Below are positions 40,428 through 50,800 of a stretch of DNA of 64,000 bases, piece after piece. Origin of the DNA: Nymphaea colorata. Lineage: Eukaryota; Streptophyta; Magnoliopsida; Nymphaeales; Nymphaeaceae. The position numbers and the translations under genes were made by a program. The DNA lies in the NCBI RefSeq assembly GCF_008831285.2, contig NC_045144.1:21965716-22029715 (forward strand), in the 5' to 3' direction. Positions within the stretch are counted from its first letter, which is position 1, and every line of letters begins with the position of its first letter. The notes under the pieces were generated by a model, which searched no databases, had not been told where the DNA came from, and saw only the letters and a list, made by a program, of their open reading frames with translations.

Positions 40428-43112
40428 TCATGCCTTCTCGAATCCGCCCAGAAGAGCACCCTCGAGTTGCGCTTCGGATGATGCTGTCCGAGTAGCTGCC
40501 AACTCCGCCTTTCGACTCAGTGCATCGGCTACGACGTTTGTCTTCCCTGCCTTGTACTCTAAAGCAAAATCGAATTCTGCAAGAAATTCCTGCCATTGAG
40601 CCTGCTTCAGACTCAACTTCTTTTGAGTCTGGAAGTAGCTTGTGGCTACATTATCAGTCTTTACCACGAACTGCGACCCCAATAGGTAATGCCTCCATGT
40701 GCGAAGACAAGGAATAATGGCCGTCATTTTCCTTTCGTGCACGGAGTATCGTCGCTCCGTGTCTTTCAGCTTCCGACTCTCATAGGTGACTGGATGACCT
40801 TCCTGCATCAAAACTCCGCCAATGGCAAAATCTGATGCATCCGTGTGGACTTCAAATTTTCTTGTGTGGTCAGGCAACCTGAGCATAGGCTCCTGCGTCA
40901 GGGCCCTCTTCAACTTCTCGAAGGCATATTCTTCGAGCTCTTCCCAAGTCCAAGTTCGGTTTTTCTTTAGCAAATCAGTGAGAGGCGCAGTTATCAAAGA
41001 ATACCCCTCAATGAATCGTCGATAGTAATTTGCCAAACTGAGAAAAGAACGTAGTTCTGGTACATTGGTTGGCGGTTTCCAGTCTTGAATTGCCCTCACC
41101 TTTTCTGTGTCCATTCGCAACTGACTTTTTCCCACAATGTGACCGAGAAAACTGATTTTTGGTTGGCCGAATAGGCACTTCTCGTGCTTCACATAGACTT
41201 CGTTTTCCTCCAATACCTTGAACACTGTTTGCAAGTGTTCCACATGGTCCCTCATGGAGCTGTTGTACTCTACAATGTCATCAAGATAGACTACCATGAA
41301 CTTATCTAAGTACGGATAGAATATCTTGTTCATTAGAGTCGAAAAAGTGGCTGGGGCATTCATCAACCCGAACGACATTACCAAGAATTCAAAGGCACCG
41401 TAGCGAGTGACGCAAGTGGTCTTTGGCTCGTCGCCGTCAACAATCCGAACTTGCCAATATCCTGATCTGAGGTCTAACTTGGAAAACACTTGAGCTTCAC
41501 CCAGTTGATCAAACAGATCTGCAATCAAAGGTAAGAGGTACTTGTTCTTCACCGTTACCTTGTTCAACGCCTGATAATCCACACATAGCCTTTTAGAGCC
41601 GTCATGCTTCGCTTGGAATAACACTGGTGCCCCAAAAGGAGCTTTGGAGGGTCTGATTATACCTCCAGCTAGCATCTCGTCCAACTGTCGCTGAAGTTCT
41701 CTTAATTCTACAGGGGTCATTCGATATGGTGCCATTGCCGGGGGTTTGGCACCAGGAAGGAGTTCGATGACATGATCCACTTCACGTCGAGGTGGCAGCC
41801 GTCTAGGGAGCTCCGCAGGCATTGTTTCTGCAAATTCCGCTAAGACAGGTGCAAGCGCCTCTAGGACCAAACCAGGGGAGTCATTAGTCACTTCCCTGAT
41901 TGCCACCAAGTACGTCTCTTCGTCGTGCTTGAGGCCTTTCTTCAACTGAAGGGCAGATATCATTGCGCCTTTGCCCTTATCCCTCTTTATCGATGTTACT
42001 TGAACCATACAAAGAGACTTCTCGTCCATGATACTGATACTACGTAGGTGCGGCATTGGAACCATTTTCGCTGTACGGAGGAGCTCTATGCCTAAGATCA
42101 TCCGAAAATCATCCATCGGGACCACTGAGAAGTTGGCCCTTCCTGACCAACTCTCAATCTTCACAACCGCATCATGGGCCACTCCGTGGATGGGTTTGGC
42201 CTCTGAGTTCACCGCCTTCATGCGTAACTCTCCCATCTCAAGGGTTAGGCCTAGTCTCCTCACCTCCTCAACTGAGATGAAGTTATGCATGGCTCCCGTG
42301 TCTACCATAGCCAGGGTAGACCTTCCATTTACCAGGATTTTCAAGTACATGAGCTCGTTAGAAGGTGTCGCTGTCACCTTCATTTTTTTCTCCCTTTTTA
42401 TGGTGTTCAAAAGTTGAAGTGCTCCCATCTTTGGTCCTTCCCCTTCTTCACCTTGTGCCGTATTAGCAGATTGCCTTGAAGAGCTTGCTTGATTGTCTTT
42501 GTTTACACGCTTTAGACATTGCCTCCATAAGTGATTACCATCGCAAAACCAACATTTCAACACTCTATTCTGAGAGTTGTCGTTTCTGTGAAAGAAGGTT
42601 CTTCTTTTGACTTGGGGCTGAGTTGATGGTTCATCTTTCCGTTCCCTTTGATCCTCCTTCTTTCCTCCATGGTCAGGCTTCTTCGATGGCTTGAAGGCGT
42701 TAGTGTAGCTCTTGCGCTGAGTATCAGCCAAACGTTCTGCTACCACATAAGCATCCTCCAAGGTCTCTGGATTACTCCTTTCCACTTCGGATTGTGCCCA
42801 CGACTGAAGTCCCAAAATAAACCAGTCCAATTTATCTTGTTCTTGCATATCTGGCACATCTAACGTCAGCCTTTGATAGGCCCTCACGTAATCTCGCAAG
42901 GATCCGGTATGTTTCAGTTCACCAACCATCCGAGAGGCATGGCGTGTCGCATTTGGGGGCATGAAGTAAGTTCTTAACTCTCGCTGAAAATCATCGAAAG
43001 TGTCTATTATGCAGATCTCCTTCTGAATGTTGAGCCTTTTCCTTCTCCACCATGCCACAGCATCGCCCTCTAGCAACATAGCCGCAGTCTTGACTTGAAG
43101 GTCATCCTCCAT
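40428..43112 (-). pseudogene. Element D Gag end, protease, RT and RNase H
   Basis: 894 codons. Gag core ([10 protein letters not shown]... and [10 protein letters not shown]), zinc knuckle [13 protein letters not shown] (about 42513-42560), aspartic protease [14 protein letters not shown] with VYLDDIVEY (catalytic YLDD near 41280) and RNase H starting HTDASD. All RT and protease catalytic residues seen are intact. The frame runs in phase into the upstream Gag frame but for one stop at 43119, and it ends early by a frameshift at about 40428. Confidence 0.9.
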
Positions 43113-43118
43113 AACGCC

Positions 43119-43580
43119 TTACAAGTCGAGGTAATACTCTACTTGGAATAAAAAGTTGTCGATCGCTCGACTATCCCGAGTTTCGTTGTATTTAGCTGGT
43201 CTCTGAACGTCGACCCTCGCTGGCCGATCGTCACCTCCACCTATAGAGATATGTCGCTGTAGTGTGCGGTTCTTTACCTGAAGTTCGTTGACTTCATCCT
43301 GTAACGCGGTCACTGTGTCAGTCAGTGCCCGATTCATGGCCACTAGGTTGGCCACTTGTTCCCGCAGTACCTTCATCTCGTCCTTCATTTCCCCGAAGGA
43401 CTCAGCTGCATTACCCAACGCTTCTTCATGAATAGTTACGTCGGTAGCCAGCTTGTTCACCATCTCGGTCAAGTCTTCCTGACCCTGGGATGTACCCATC
43501 CCGTCAGAATGGGCTACCCCCTTGCCCTTGGCACTTCGCAGATTGTATTGAGTCGCCAGGGCTTCTTCCTCTTCGATCAA
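43119..43580 (-). pseudogene. Element D Gag N-terminus
   Basis: 153 codons from ATG at 43580, ending at a TAA in frame with the next segment. It contains a heptad-like leucine/valine stretch (EMKVLREQVANLVAMN... VTALQDEVNELQVK), which fits a coiled coil used in Gag assembly. The stop 6 bases before the next ATG appears to be a nonsense mutation in a once-continuous Gag. Confidence 0.85.
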
Positions 43581-43670
43581 CGATCGTCAGAGGTCTCTTT
43601 CGATCAACGATCGTCGGCATGTAGTTCTACACCGACTATCCAACCGCTTCCCCAGATTGAGCCGAACCTA

Positions 43671-43683
43671 GGCTCTGATACCA
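43671..43683 (-). other. Element D tRNA-iMet primer-binding site
   Basis: On the minus strand this reads TGGTATCAGAGCC, two bases inside the right LTR. Confidence 0.93.
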
Positions 43684-43685
43684 GT

Positions 43686-44090
43686 TGTCATGGCTGACAA
43701 CTTCGGCCCGTGCAGCACGGCAAGAACCTGATTGCCACAAGCCTTCAAACCGCTGAACGGGGCGCAAAGGTAGTTTGAGAAAACAAATGTATAAAGAATG
43801 CTTGTGAATAAAGAAATCTCACAATATATTCGCTTGGAAAATTAGTACATCACGAGACAGATAAGCAAGAAGAATGATCTCGACTTTACTTATATAGGAT
43901 GGCCGATGCCTCTTACAGGATTCCCATGCCGACCACCCAAAACAAGAAATCCCAATACTTGACACTTAGACCGGTGGGAGGGTACTCCCCTACAAGTAAA
44001 CATGCATAAGCAAATGACTCAACATAAGCAAAGGAAGCACAATGCAAAACAAAGCAAAGGACTGTACAGACTCCCAGACATAGAGGAACA
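43686..44090 (-). repeat. Element D right LTR (the element's 5' LTR)
   Basis: Runs from TGTCATGGCTGACAAC to GAGGAACA. A TATA motif CTATATAAG is near 43893-43901 on the minus strand. Differs from the left LTR mainly by transitions. Confidence 0.93.
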
Positions 44091-44095
44091 GTTAT
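44091..44095. repeat. Target site duplication (right) of element D
   Basis: GTTAT, identical to 38564-38568. Confidence 0.92.
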
Positions 44096-46274
44096 GGTGC
44101 TTTTTATTTATTGTACCACTTGCCTTCTACAAGCATCATTTGAGGTTCACACTTTCATATGCATGATACTCCTGTTTTATAAGTATACCTAGGGACGATA
44201 GATGCTTGTTTGGATATGTTTTTCATGTTTCATGCTTCAGATGAGGAAAGCCTTCCACAAGTGAAAGCCACAAAAAAAATCATTGGTAGATGAACGCCAT
44301 GCAAAAGTGTGCTACTAATTAAGATAATCATGATATATTGTGTACTTGTAAGTTGTAACTGCTAATGTTTATCATCGTGTTTTGGGGTTCTGCAGCTTGA
44401 TGCTACTTTCATGCCCTCTAAATTGACATAGCCTTGGGAGTCATGTAGCAGAGAAAATGTATTCATGGGTGGTGAAATGACTACCAATGTGAAGGTAAAG
44501 GTGAATGGGGGATGAATATTTCCATCTAAGTGTTTCGTGTTGACCTTCAATGCCGAGTAATTTAATCTGAATGGAAGGAGGGTTGTTAAGTATGCTATTC
44601 GAATCAGTAACCAATAAACTACCAGCCATTGGCTTGAGCCAATGAAACCCATTGACATGGGTGTTGATACTTATTAAAGTATATACTAGCATCTTCATTT
44701 TATATCAGTGCAATGAGTGTGAATCTTCAATTGCAAACAAAAGCTGCTCCAATTTAGAGGCAAAGATAAATAATTAATCCTGAGACCTAATCTTAAAAAA
44801 CTGTCTTCAATTTTTTCATCCAAAAGCAAAGCAAGACCAAACAACATGTTCACATATGTCTTAGATGTAAATGTAAACAACAATACCATTGGTCACATAT
44901 GTCTTGAATGTAGAGACATGAAGTTAAATATCATTGTTGGGTCTACAAGCACAATCACCTATCCATATTTACATTGATATTTAAAATAGGTACACTATTT
45001 GTGCACTCAGTTATTTCTTCTTCATCGCTCCATGCATGAGTAGCTTCACCCTCCTATCCATGTAATTATTTTTGTGCATCTTCTATTTTTTTGCACAAAA
45101 AAAGGCATCTTGTCTTCCTTTGACACATGTGAACCATCTAGTTGACAACCCCATAAAAAATGACAAAACTTTATCATTCCCTATTACAAAAACAAACTAG
45201 TTAGTAGCAATTATGTTTGCATCATGAATTGATCAATAAATCATACAACATTACTTACGTAATTTTCACAACCATAAAAAAGTCTTCCACATGTGAGCCA
45301 ATTCTTACCATACAAATTGGTGAAATAGATCCACAAGTACATCAATAAATTTAGTAATCAGAGGTGCTACTATTTCACCTACCATTTCACAACATCAAGG
45401 TCCTTCTAAAACATCAAGAGAAGACATGAAGGTCCAATAAAAAAAAAGACATAAAGGTCCAATAGATTAGGAAAATCTACAAATTCGGATGATATCCACA
45501 TGGATGATCAATATTCAGCTATTTTGGTGAGGAGAGGTCCACATGTTGATAGCTAATGCCAATGTATGAGCAAAATACTCAAAATTCACATGAACTTATT
45601 ATCAAAGCTTTACAAGTAGTCTGAAATATGCAGGTTGAAGTGCTGGTTTGAACTTTAAAGTCCTGACAAATAAGCGAAATGCTAGTTAATGTATCAATCA
45701 ATAGTTTGTTGTCTATGCATAAACACACTACAGTAATGAATCGATAAATGGAAGCCTCAATCTCAAGATAAGACTTCAAATTTAACTTGACAACTATGGT
45801 GAGTACATAATCAACAAACATCGATAACAAGGCCAAAGACAAAAAAAAAACATGATTACAGACAACATATCTCCTACAAATCCTATTGGATATAACAATA
45901 ACAAATGTGAGAATCCAAATTGTCATGCTGCACTCAGTTATCACAAACTAGTTTCTAAAGCCTGGGATATCTCGAATTCCTTTGTTGTTTGGGTTCACAA
46001 TATGATCATGAAATGGCAGATACTTAAACCAAATCAAAAGTGAAATACATAGTTTATATAAACCTATGCAACAAATACATTGGCACTTAAAACAACATAT
46101 CTAGTACAAATCCTATTGGATATAAAAAAAAAAAATTACATGATCCTGAATGTGAAGTCATGGGCTTCATCACAAAGAATAAGAAAACTATGTATGCTTC
46201 CAACAAATTAAAATAGTGGGTGGGGATTACCTATCTGTGAGATCATGGGCTTCATGATGATGGCTGATTACTGT
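44096..46274. other. AT-rich sequence, no gene seen; one internal direct repeat
   Basis: No coding or RNA gene recognised. A ~34-bp direct repeat is present (ACAACATATCT..TACAAATCC) at about 45863 and 46089. The sequence could be intron of the exon-like fragments on either side, but no acceptor or second exon can be supported. Confidence 0.5.
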
Positions 46275-46700
46275 GCAAGAGAAACATTTCAGATTGGTTT
46301 CATCAGACATTGCATTGAAAAGGGGTTCATACCTAAACCCTCAAACATTGCAAAGAGAGCATCGAGAACATACCTTGTCGATCTCAATGTGGCCATTCGC
46401 TGGTTGAGTGTTGCTCAACGTCGGTAATGGTGGAGGTATGCTCTGGTGGGATGCTGCTCTGGTCACCGAAACGGGTGCTGGAAAGTGGCACGGGAGATGG
46501 AATGGGGAGGTGGAGGGAACGCAAGAGGGGCCATGAGCCTTGCTTGCAAAGGGAAAAAGCGGGAGAGGGTTAGGGCACAAGAGATGCATCGGGGAGCCGA
46601 AGAGAATGTGAGAGGGATTAAGAGGAGAGAGAGGGGTGCAAACTAAATGAACCCACCTGCATGGGTTTTCCCCCCGCATTCCCAACAAAGATCAAACAAC
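46275..46700 (-). pseudogene. Exon-1-like gene fragment, right copy, with leader
   Basis: Homologous and inverted relative to 37455-37740. Read on the minus strand it has a CT-rich leader (46540-46650), ATG at 46534 (MAPLAFPPPPHSISRATFQH), then a frameshift to a stop, and a good splice donor CAAG-GTATGT at 46374/46373 (exon 161 bp). The downstream intron shares GATGCTCTCTTTGCAATGTTTG and CTGATGAAACCAA with the other copy. A second frame across the exon end (NGHIEIDK, versus NGHLENDK in the other copy) is also shared. The gene is not recognised. This copy keeps a leader that the left copy lost. Confidence 0.5.
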
Positions 46701-46756
46701 TTGAGCCTGACCATCTGATATTGCGCGATTGGATGGCTAGGATCAAATGAACACAT

Positions 46757-46775
46757 TATATATATATATATATAT
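46757..46775. repeat. TA microsatellite
   Basis: About nine TA units, upstream of the right exon-like copy. Confidence 0.9.
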
Positions 46776-47251
46776 TGTCTCCTTATCAACTACTTGATTG
46801 TCAATGGGCCTCTAGAAGTTTATTAATGGTGAGAATATTTTGCAAATTGTTAGGTTAGCATTTCTTTCATGTCCATAAAAGCTTTCATGAGAGAAAAAAA
46901 ACAAAAAATGGTTAAGAATTTAAGAATCAAGATGTATACTTTAAAACAATTAAAATCAAATTTGGGTGATTTTGATCCCAGTTACTGATCTAGTAAGTCA
47001 GTTGATTCTTGGCTGAGTCACCTGATTTTTGGTGCTGACTCGCTTGGGTCCTAACTCGTGGCCCAGCAAGACCCCGATTCCTGAGTTGACTAGACGAGTT
47101 GTCCAATAATGACTAGTAAAGTGGAAACAACCCTTACCAAATAGGAGATACAAAACTAAATTAAACGCTGCCACTAGAAGCAAGACCTTGACCTTGACAC
47201 TATAAACACTATACTTCATGTATCTTACAATACCTTATGTTTGTACACAGC
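46776..47251. other. AT-rich sequence, no gene seen
   Basis: Contains the motif CTGAGTC/GACTC repeated several times between 46980 and 47110, possibly a degenerate short repeat. Nothing else recognised. Confidence 0.4.
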
Positions 47252-47864
47252 TGTAATAACCTAGCTACTCCCATACTGGCTCGGGCCCCTCATCTAATGA
47301 ATCCCAACTTACCCTATCGCAATTCTAGTGCAAGCCTAAAAGGTCTACGAACTAAGACAACAACCAGTTAACAACCCCCTTTTATAAGCCCTCGAATATC
47401 CCTCACTATATTCAATATATGACAAAACTTTGAAAATATTGCATTACAACCCACCCTTTTAAAGTACACGCATCTACACATGTAGAAACATAGATCTGAG
47501 TGTTGATCTAGCTCTAATACCATTGTAATAACATAGCCTAGTTCCACTTTCGAGCTCAAGCCCCCTGGTATGATGGATCCAAACCCACTCCTTAACACTT
47601 TTGGTTACACTCATTTGCACATATGGAAACATAGGTCTGAGTGTTGAACTAGCTCTAATACCACTGTAATAACCCATCCGACTCTCACTCCAAGTTAGAG
47701 TCCCTAGTATGACAGAACAGAACCCATCCCCTAGCAGTTTTGGTTTGAACCCCAAAAGGGCCAGGAACCAGGACAACTAACAATTTAACAACGTCCTTTA
47801 TAAGTCCTTGAGGATCTCTCACAAACTTCAATACATGACTAAACTTTGAAAGAGGGGTGTTACA
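47252..47864 (-). mobile_element. TRIM-like miniature LTR element in tandem form
   Basis: Two ~200-bp terminal repeats (47252-47448 and 47665-47864) start TGTAATAACC and end ATTACA/GTTACA. Just left of the right repeat is a minus-strand primer site TGGTATTAGAGCT (one mismatch in the 12-base iMet site), and just right of the left repeat is a minus-strand purine tract AAAAGGGTGGGT. A third, truncated repeat copy starts at 47524 after its own primer site, so the pattern is LTR, internal, partial LTR, internal, LTR. Total length is 613 bp with no coding capacity, which fits terminal-repeat retrotransposons in miniature that rely on other elements' enzymes. No target duplication is seen. Confidence 0.7.
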
Positions 47865-50800
47865 TCTGTACTAAACCACAATTACATTTTTAAATAGAAC
47901 TACAAACCTAGGCCTAACAGTTAAATTGGACCTAGATTAACTAACATAGACTAACTTTAATATACATAAACTAGTAGACATAATTGTATTCTTCCAAGCT
48001 CATAACTCCTAGGTGGGACCAACTAGGCCCAAACCTAATTCACGGAAGTAAGACCTAGGTTAATCCTAAAGTAAAAGTATGACCTAATTTTGTATTATCC
48101 TAATGTTAGTTACTATATTAACCTAACCCTAAAGTAAAGCCTTAAATTAACCAAGGAAAATTATCTAGGTTAGATATGGGGCCGCTGTATATCAATCATT
48201 AGGTTTAAGTAGGTGAGGCCATGGCAAGCGTAGGCATGACTGATGTGTCCTAGTCCCAATGTGAGAGCTAATCTAGGTTCAGGCTAATTACTTTAAAGTA
48301 AAGCCTAAAGCATGCGTAATGAAACCCTATTAAAAAAACTAAACTATCCAAAATGTAAATCTCCTATTTTATCTATTGTGGTGCCAAGGACATTCCCTTG
48401 ATTTGTGGAATAGAGAGAAGATTAAGAATATAAAAAATATTTGGAAGGAGAAGAGGGAAGATAGGATGGGCAAAGAGGACAAAGAGAAGAGATGAAGAGA
48501 AGGGTGGCATCCAGTAGTTGGATCCGCTCATAATGCTAGATTGATTTGACTTGATAAAAATAAGATGTAAATTAAAGTTATCTTAAATTCTAAGTTAATC
48601 TATTTCAAATGAAATAAATTAATCCTAATGTAACTGCTTTATGAAATCTAGCTCTCATCTATATGAAAGAACATGTCATGTAATTCATAAAGTGCACTAA
48701 CTTTTGTTATTCTAACACAATGCACATCTTCCATGGGGCTTCCAATGTACCTGAAAAAAAAAAGAAAACAAAAACACCCTAAGTAGAAGTAGAGATACCT
48801 AAAACAATGAGGAATAAAATTGATGGGTTGGTTTTGGAAATACTTGAAAATCACCAGTTAAAGGACAACAAAAAAAATGATATAGATAGCTTGCCTAGCC
48901 TGAACAATACTGTTTGAATTGTTCCTACAATCAATTTCATATAAAAAAAAAAATCAAAATTTTCCCTGCTCTATCATGTTCGAAGATCAAATCGCCTCAA
49001 AAACTATACAAAACACCATAGATTCATCAAAAAAGTTCAACCCAAAAAGGCCTTCATTGCTACCTATTAAAGAAACAAAGAACCTATTTCTCAACATAAA
49101 TTAGCCAAAATCTTGCACGATTCTATTGAATCTAACTTCCATCTTCAAATACAAACTAAAAGATGAGCTAGATCAAATTTAAGAGTCGAATTGAATAACA
49201 TAAGGCAAACTAACCTTGGACAATCCTTAAAGTGATTTTTCAAGTGAAATTCCCACTATAGGTTTCTATAAGGATTTGTTTGAAGCCAATAAAAATAATT
49301 TATCTTTCCTTCTAACTTCAAGATGGGGAGGCCGCGGAGGTCTGACAGCCAATCAAAGGCACCAATGACCAGATTTAAATATTTTGTTATGTTTCACTAT
49401 TACTCCATTGTCCACATGCAAAAGTTTGCATCTTCCATGTAGATTATCAATTAGGAAAAACTTGCTCCCACCTCCATTAGATCATGTAGGGTCCAGAGAC
49501 AATGCCCAACCTGTCAGTATGAGGTTTGGTTATTTTTGGTGCCTTGACTAAGAGAAATCGGACCAAGGACTAAATTATATTGATATAATGTCTAGGTATT
49601 GATTGTCGTCTAGTTTCTATATGCATACACATACCTTATTTTGAAAAAGACTTATTTTAAAGATCTATGTGAACTGTCAAATATTCAGGGTTTGGACAAG
49701 ATAATTCAAAGATCCATTGGTCAATCTTGTGTTCAACATTGATCCATGAAAATGTGACCTTAGACTAGCATGAAGCATAGTATGGTCTTATGATTTTACA
49801 GTTTAAGGACTCTACTTGGCTTAGAGATTTGGGATGTGGCCCATAAACTAAACCTAAATCAAATCCAAACTTAATTCAATCAGATATCCAATATTGAAGA
49901 TTATATTCCAATAACTTGATTCCAAGTCCATGATAGTTCACAGATCTAAGATCCAACTCCAATCCAAATTCAAACCCAATTTCTAAGATAATGTTTTCAT
50001 TTAGGGTTTTATGTGATCATGGGTCTAAGAACCAATTCCATGTTCCAACATCCAAATTCGAAATTCAATTTCATCAGAGTTTAATTCTAAAATCCAAATT
50101 GAATGATGTAGACTTGATGAGATCCAAAGTTCTTGAGATCATAATCTAGGGCCCAGGGTTTCCGATTTTCAAATCTAATCATTTGGAGATCCAAGATCCA
50201 AAATGGCTTAGATTTGGTCTTTGTGGTTCAAACATTAATTCTCAAATCACCAAGGGTTTGATCTCATAAACTTGGGATTAACTAGGACATGAGGTTTGAT
50301 GTTTAGGGCTTTAATGTTTGGTCACATTAGATATTAAAGTTCGGATTCAAATAGGAGGCATGACCTAGGGTGTAAGAGTATAGGTGGCTGACTAGCATTG
50401 TTCTATGACTGGTTTGGACTAAGCCTTAGAAGACTCACATGTGGGATGGTCTAAGGTTAGACCTCGATCATGTATGACCTAGGGTTTTTGAAAACCTACT
50501 TAGAGAAAAGTGCTTGTTTTCAAATTCATTTTGAAAGCTATGATTTTTAAAGTATGTTCATGTAAAGGCTAAGCCAAGTTAGGGTTTTCACATGCTTGGA
50601 CCACTGTCTCAAGTTACGGCCATAATCTCATCTAACCTAGCTTCTGCAAGAACTAAGGTGTGTGCTACATGTGTGGATCATGGTGCTTAGTTAAATCTGG
50701 TTGAGATGCATGCTTAGATCTAAATATTATAAAGAAGCGTATCTATATGATTTATGCAAGAGGCTAATTAAAACTAAAATATGAGAACTGAAATAAAAAA

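Larger units (their letters stand above)
38569..44090 (-). mobile_element. Element D: short-LTR Ty3/gypsy chromovirus
   Basis: A 5,522-bp element on the minus strand with LTRs of 406 and 405 bp, a tRNA-iMet primer site (43671), a purine tract (38975), Gag, pol and a C-terminal chromodomain, flanked by GTTAT. Short LTRs with a chromodomain suggest the Reina or Galadriel clades; this is not decided. The LTRs differ at about 22 positions by eye, almost all transitions (~5%), so it is older than A and B. Pol is frameshifted in the region between RNase H and integrase. Confidence 0.93.

Noticed and set aside
44380-44440. Possible splice acceptor (TTCTGCAG) with a following exon
   Set aside because: No readable coding continuation and no known protein; a single acceptor-like motif is not evidence.
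46757-46775. TA repeat as a MITE or transposon end
   Set aside because: No terminal inverted repeats around it; a simple microsatellite.
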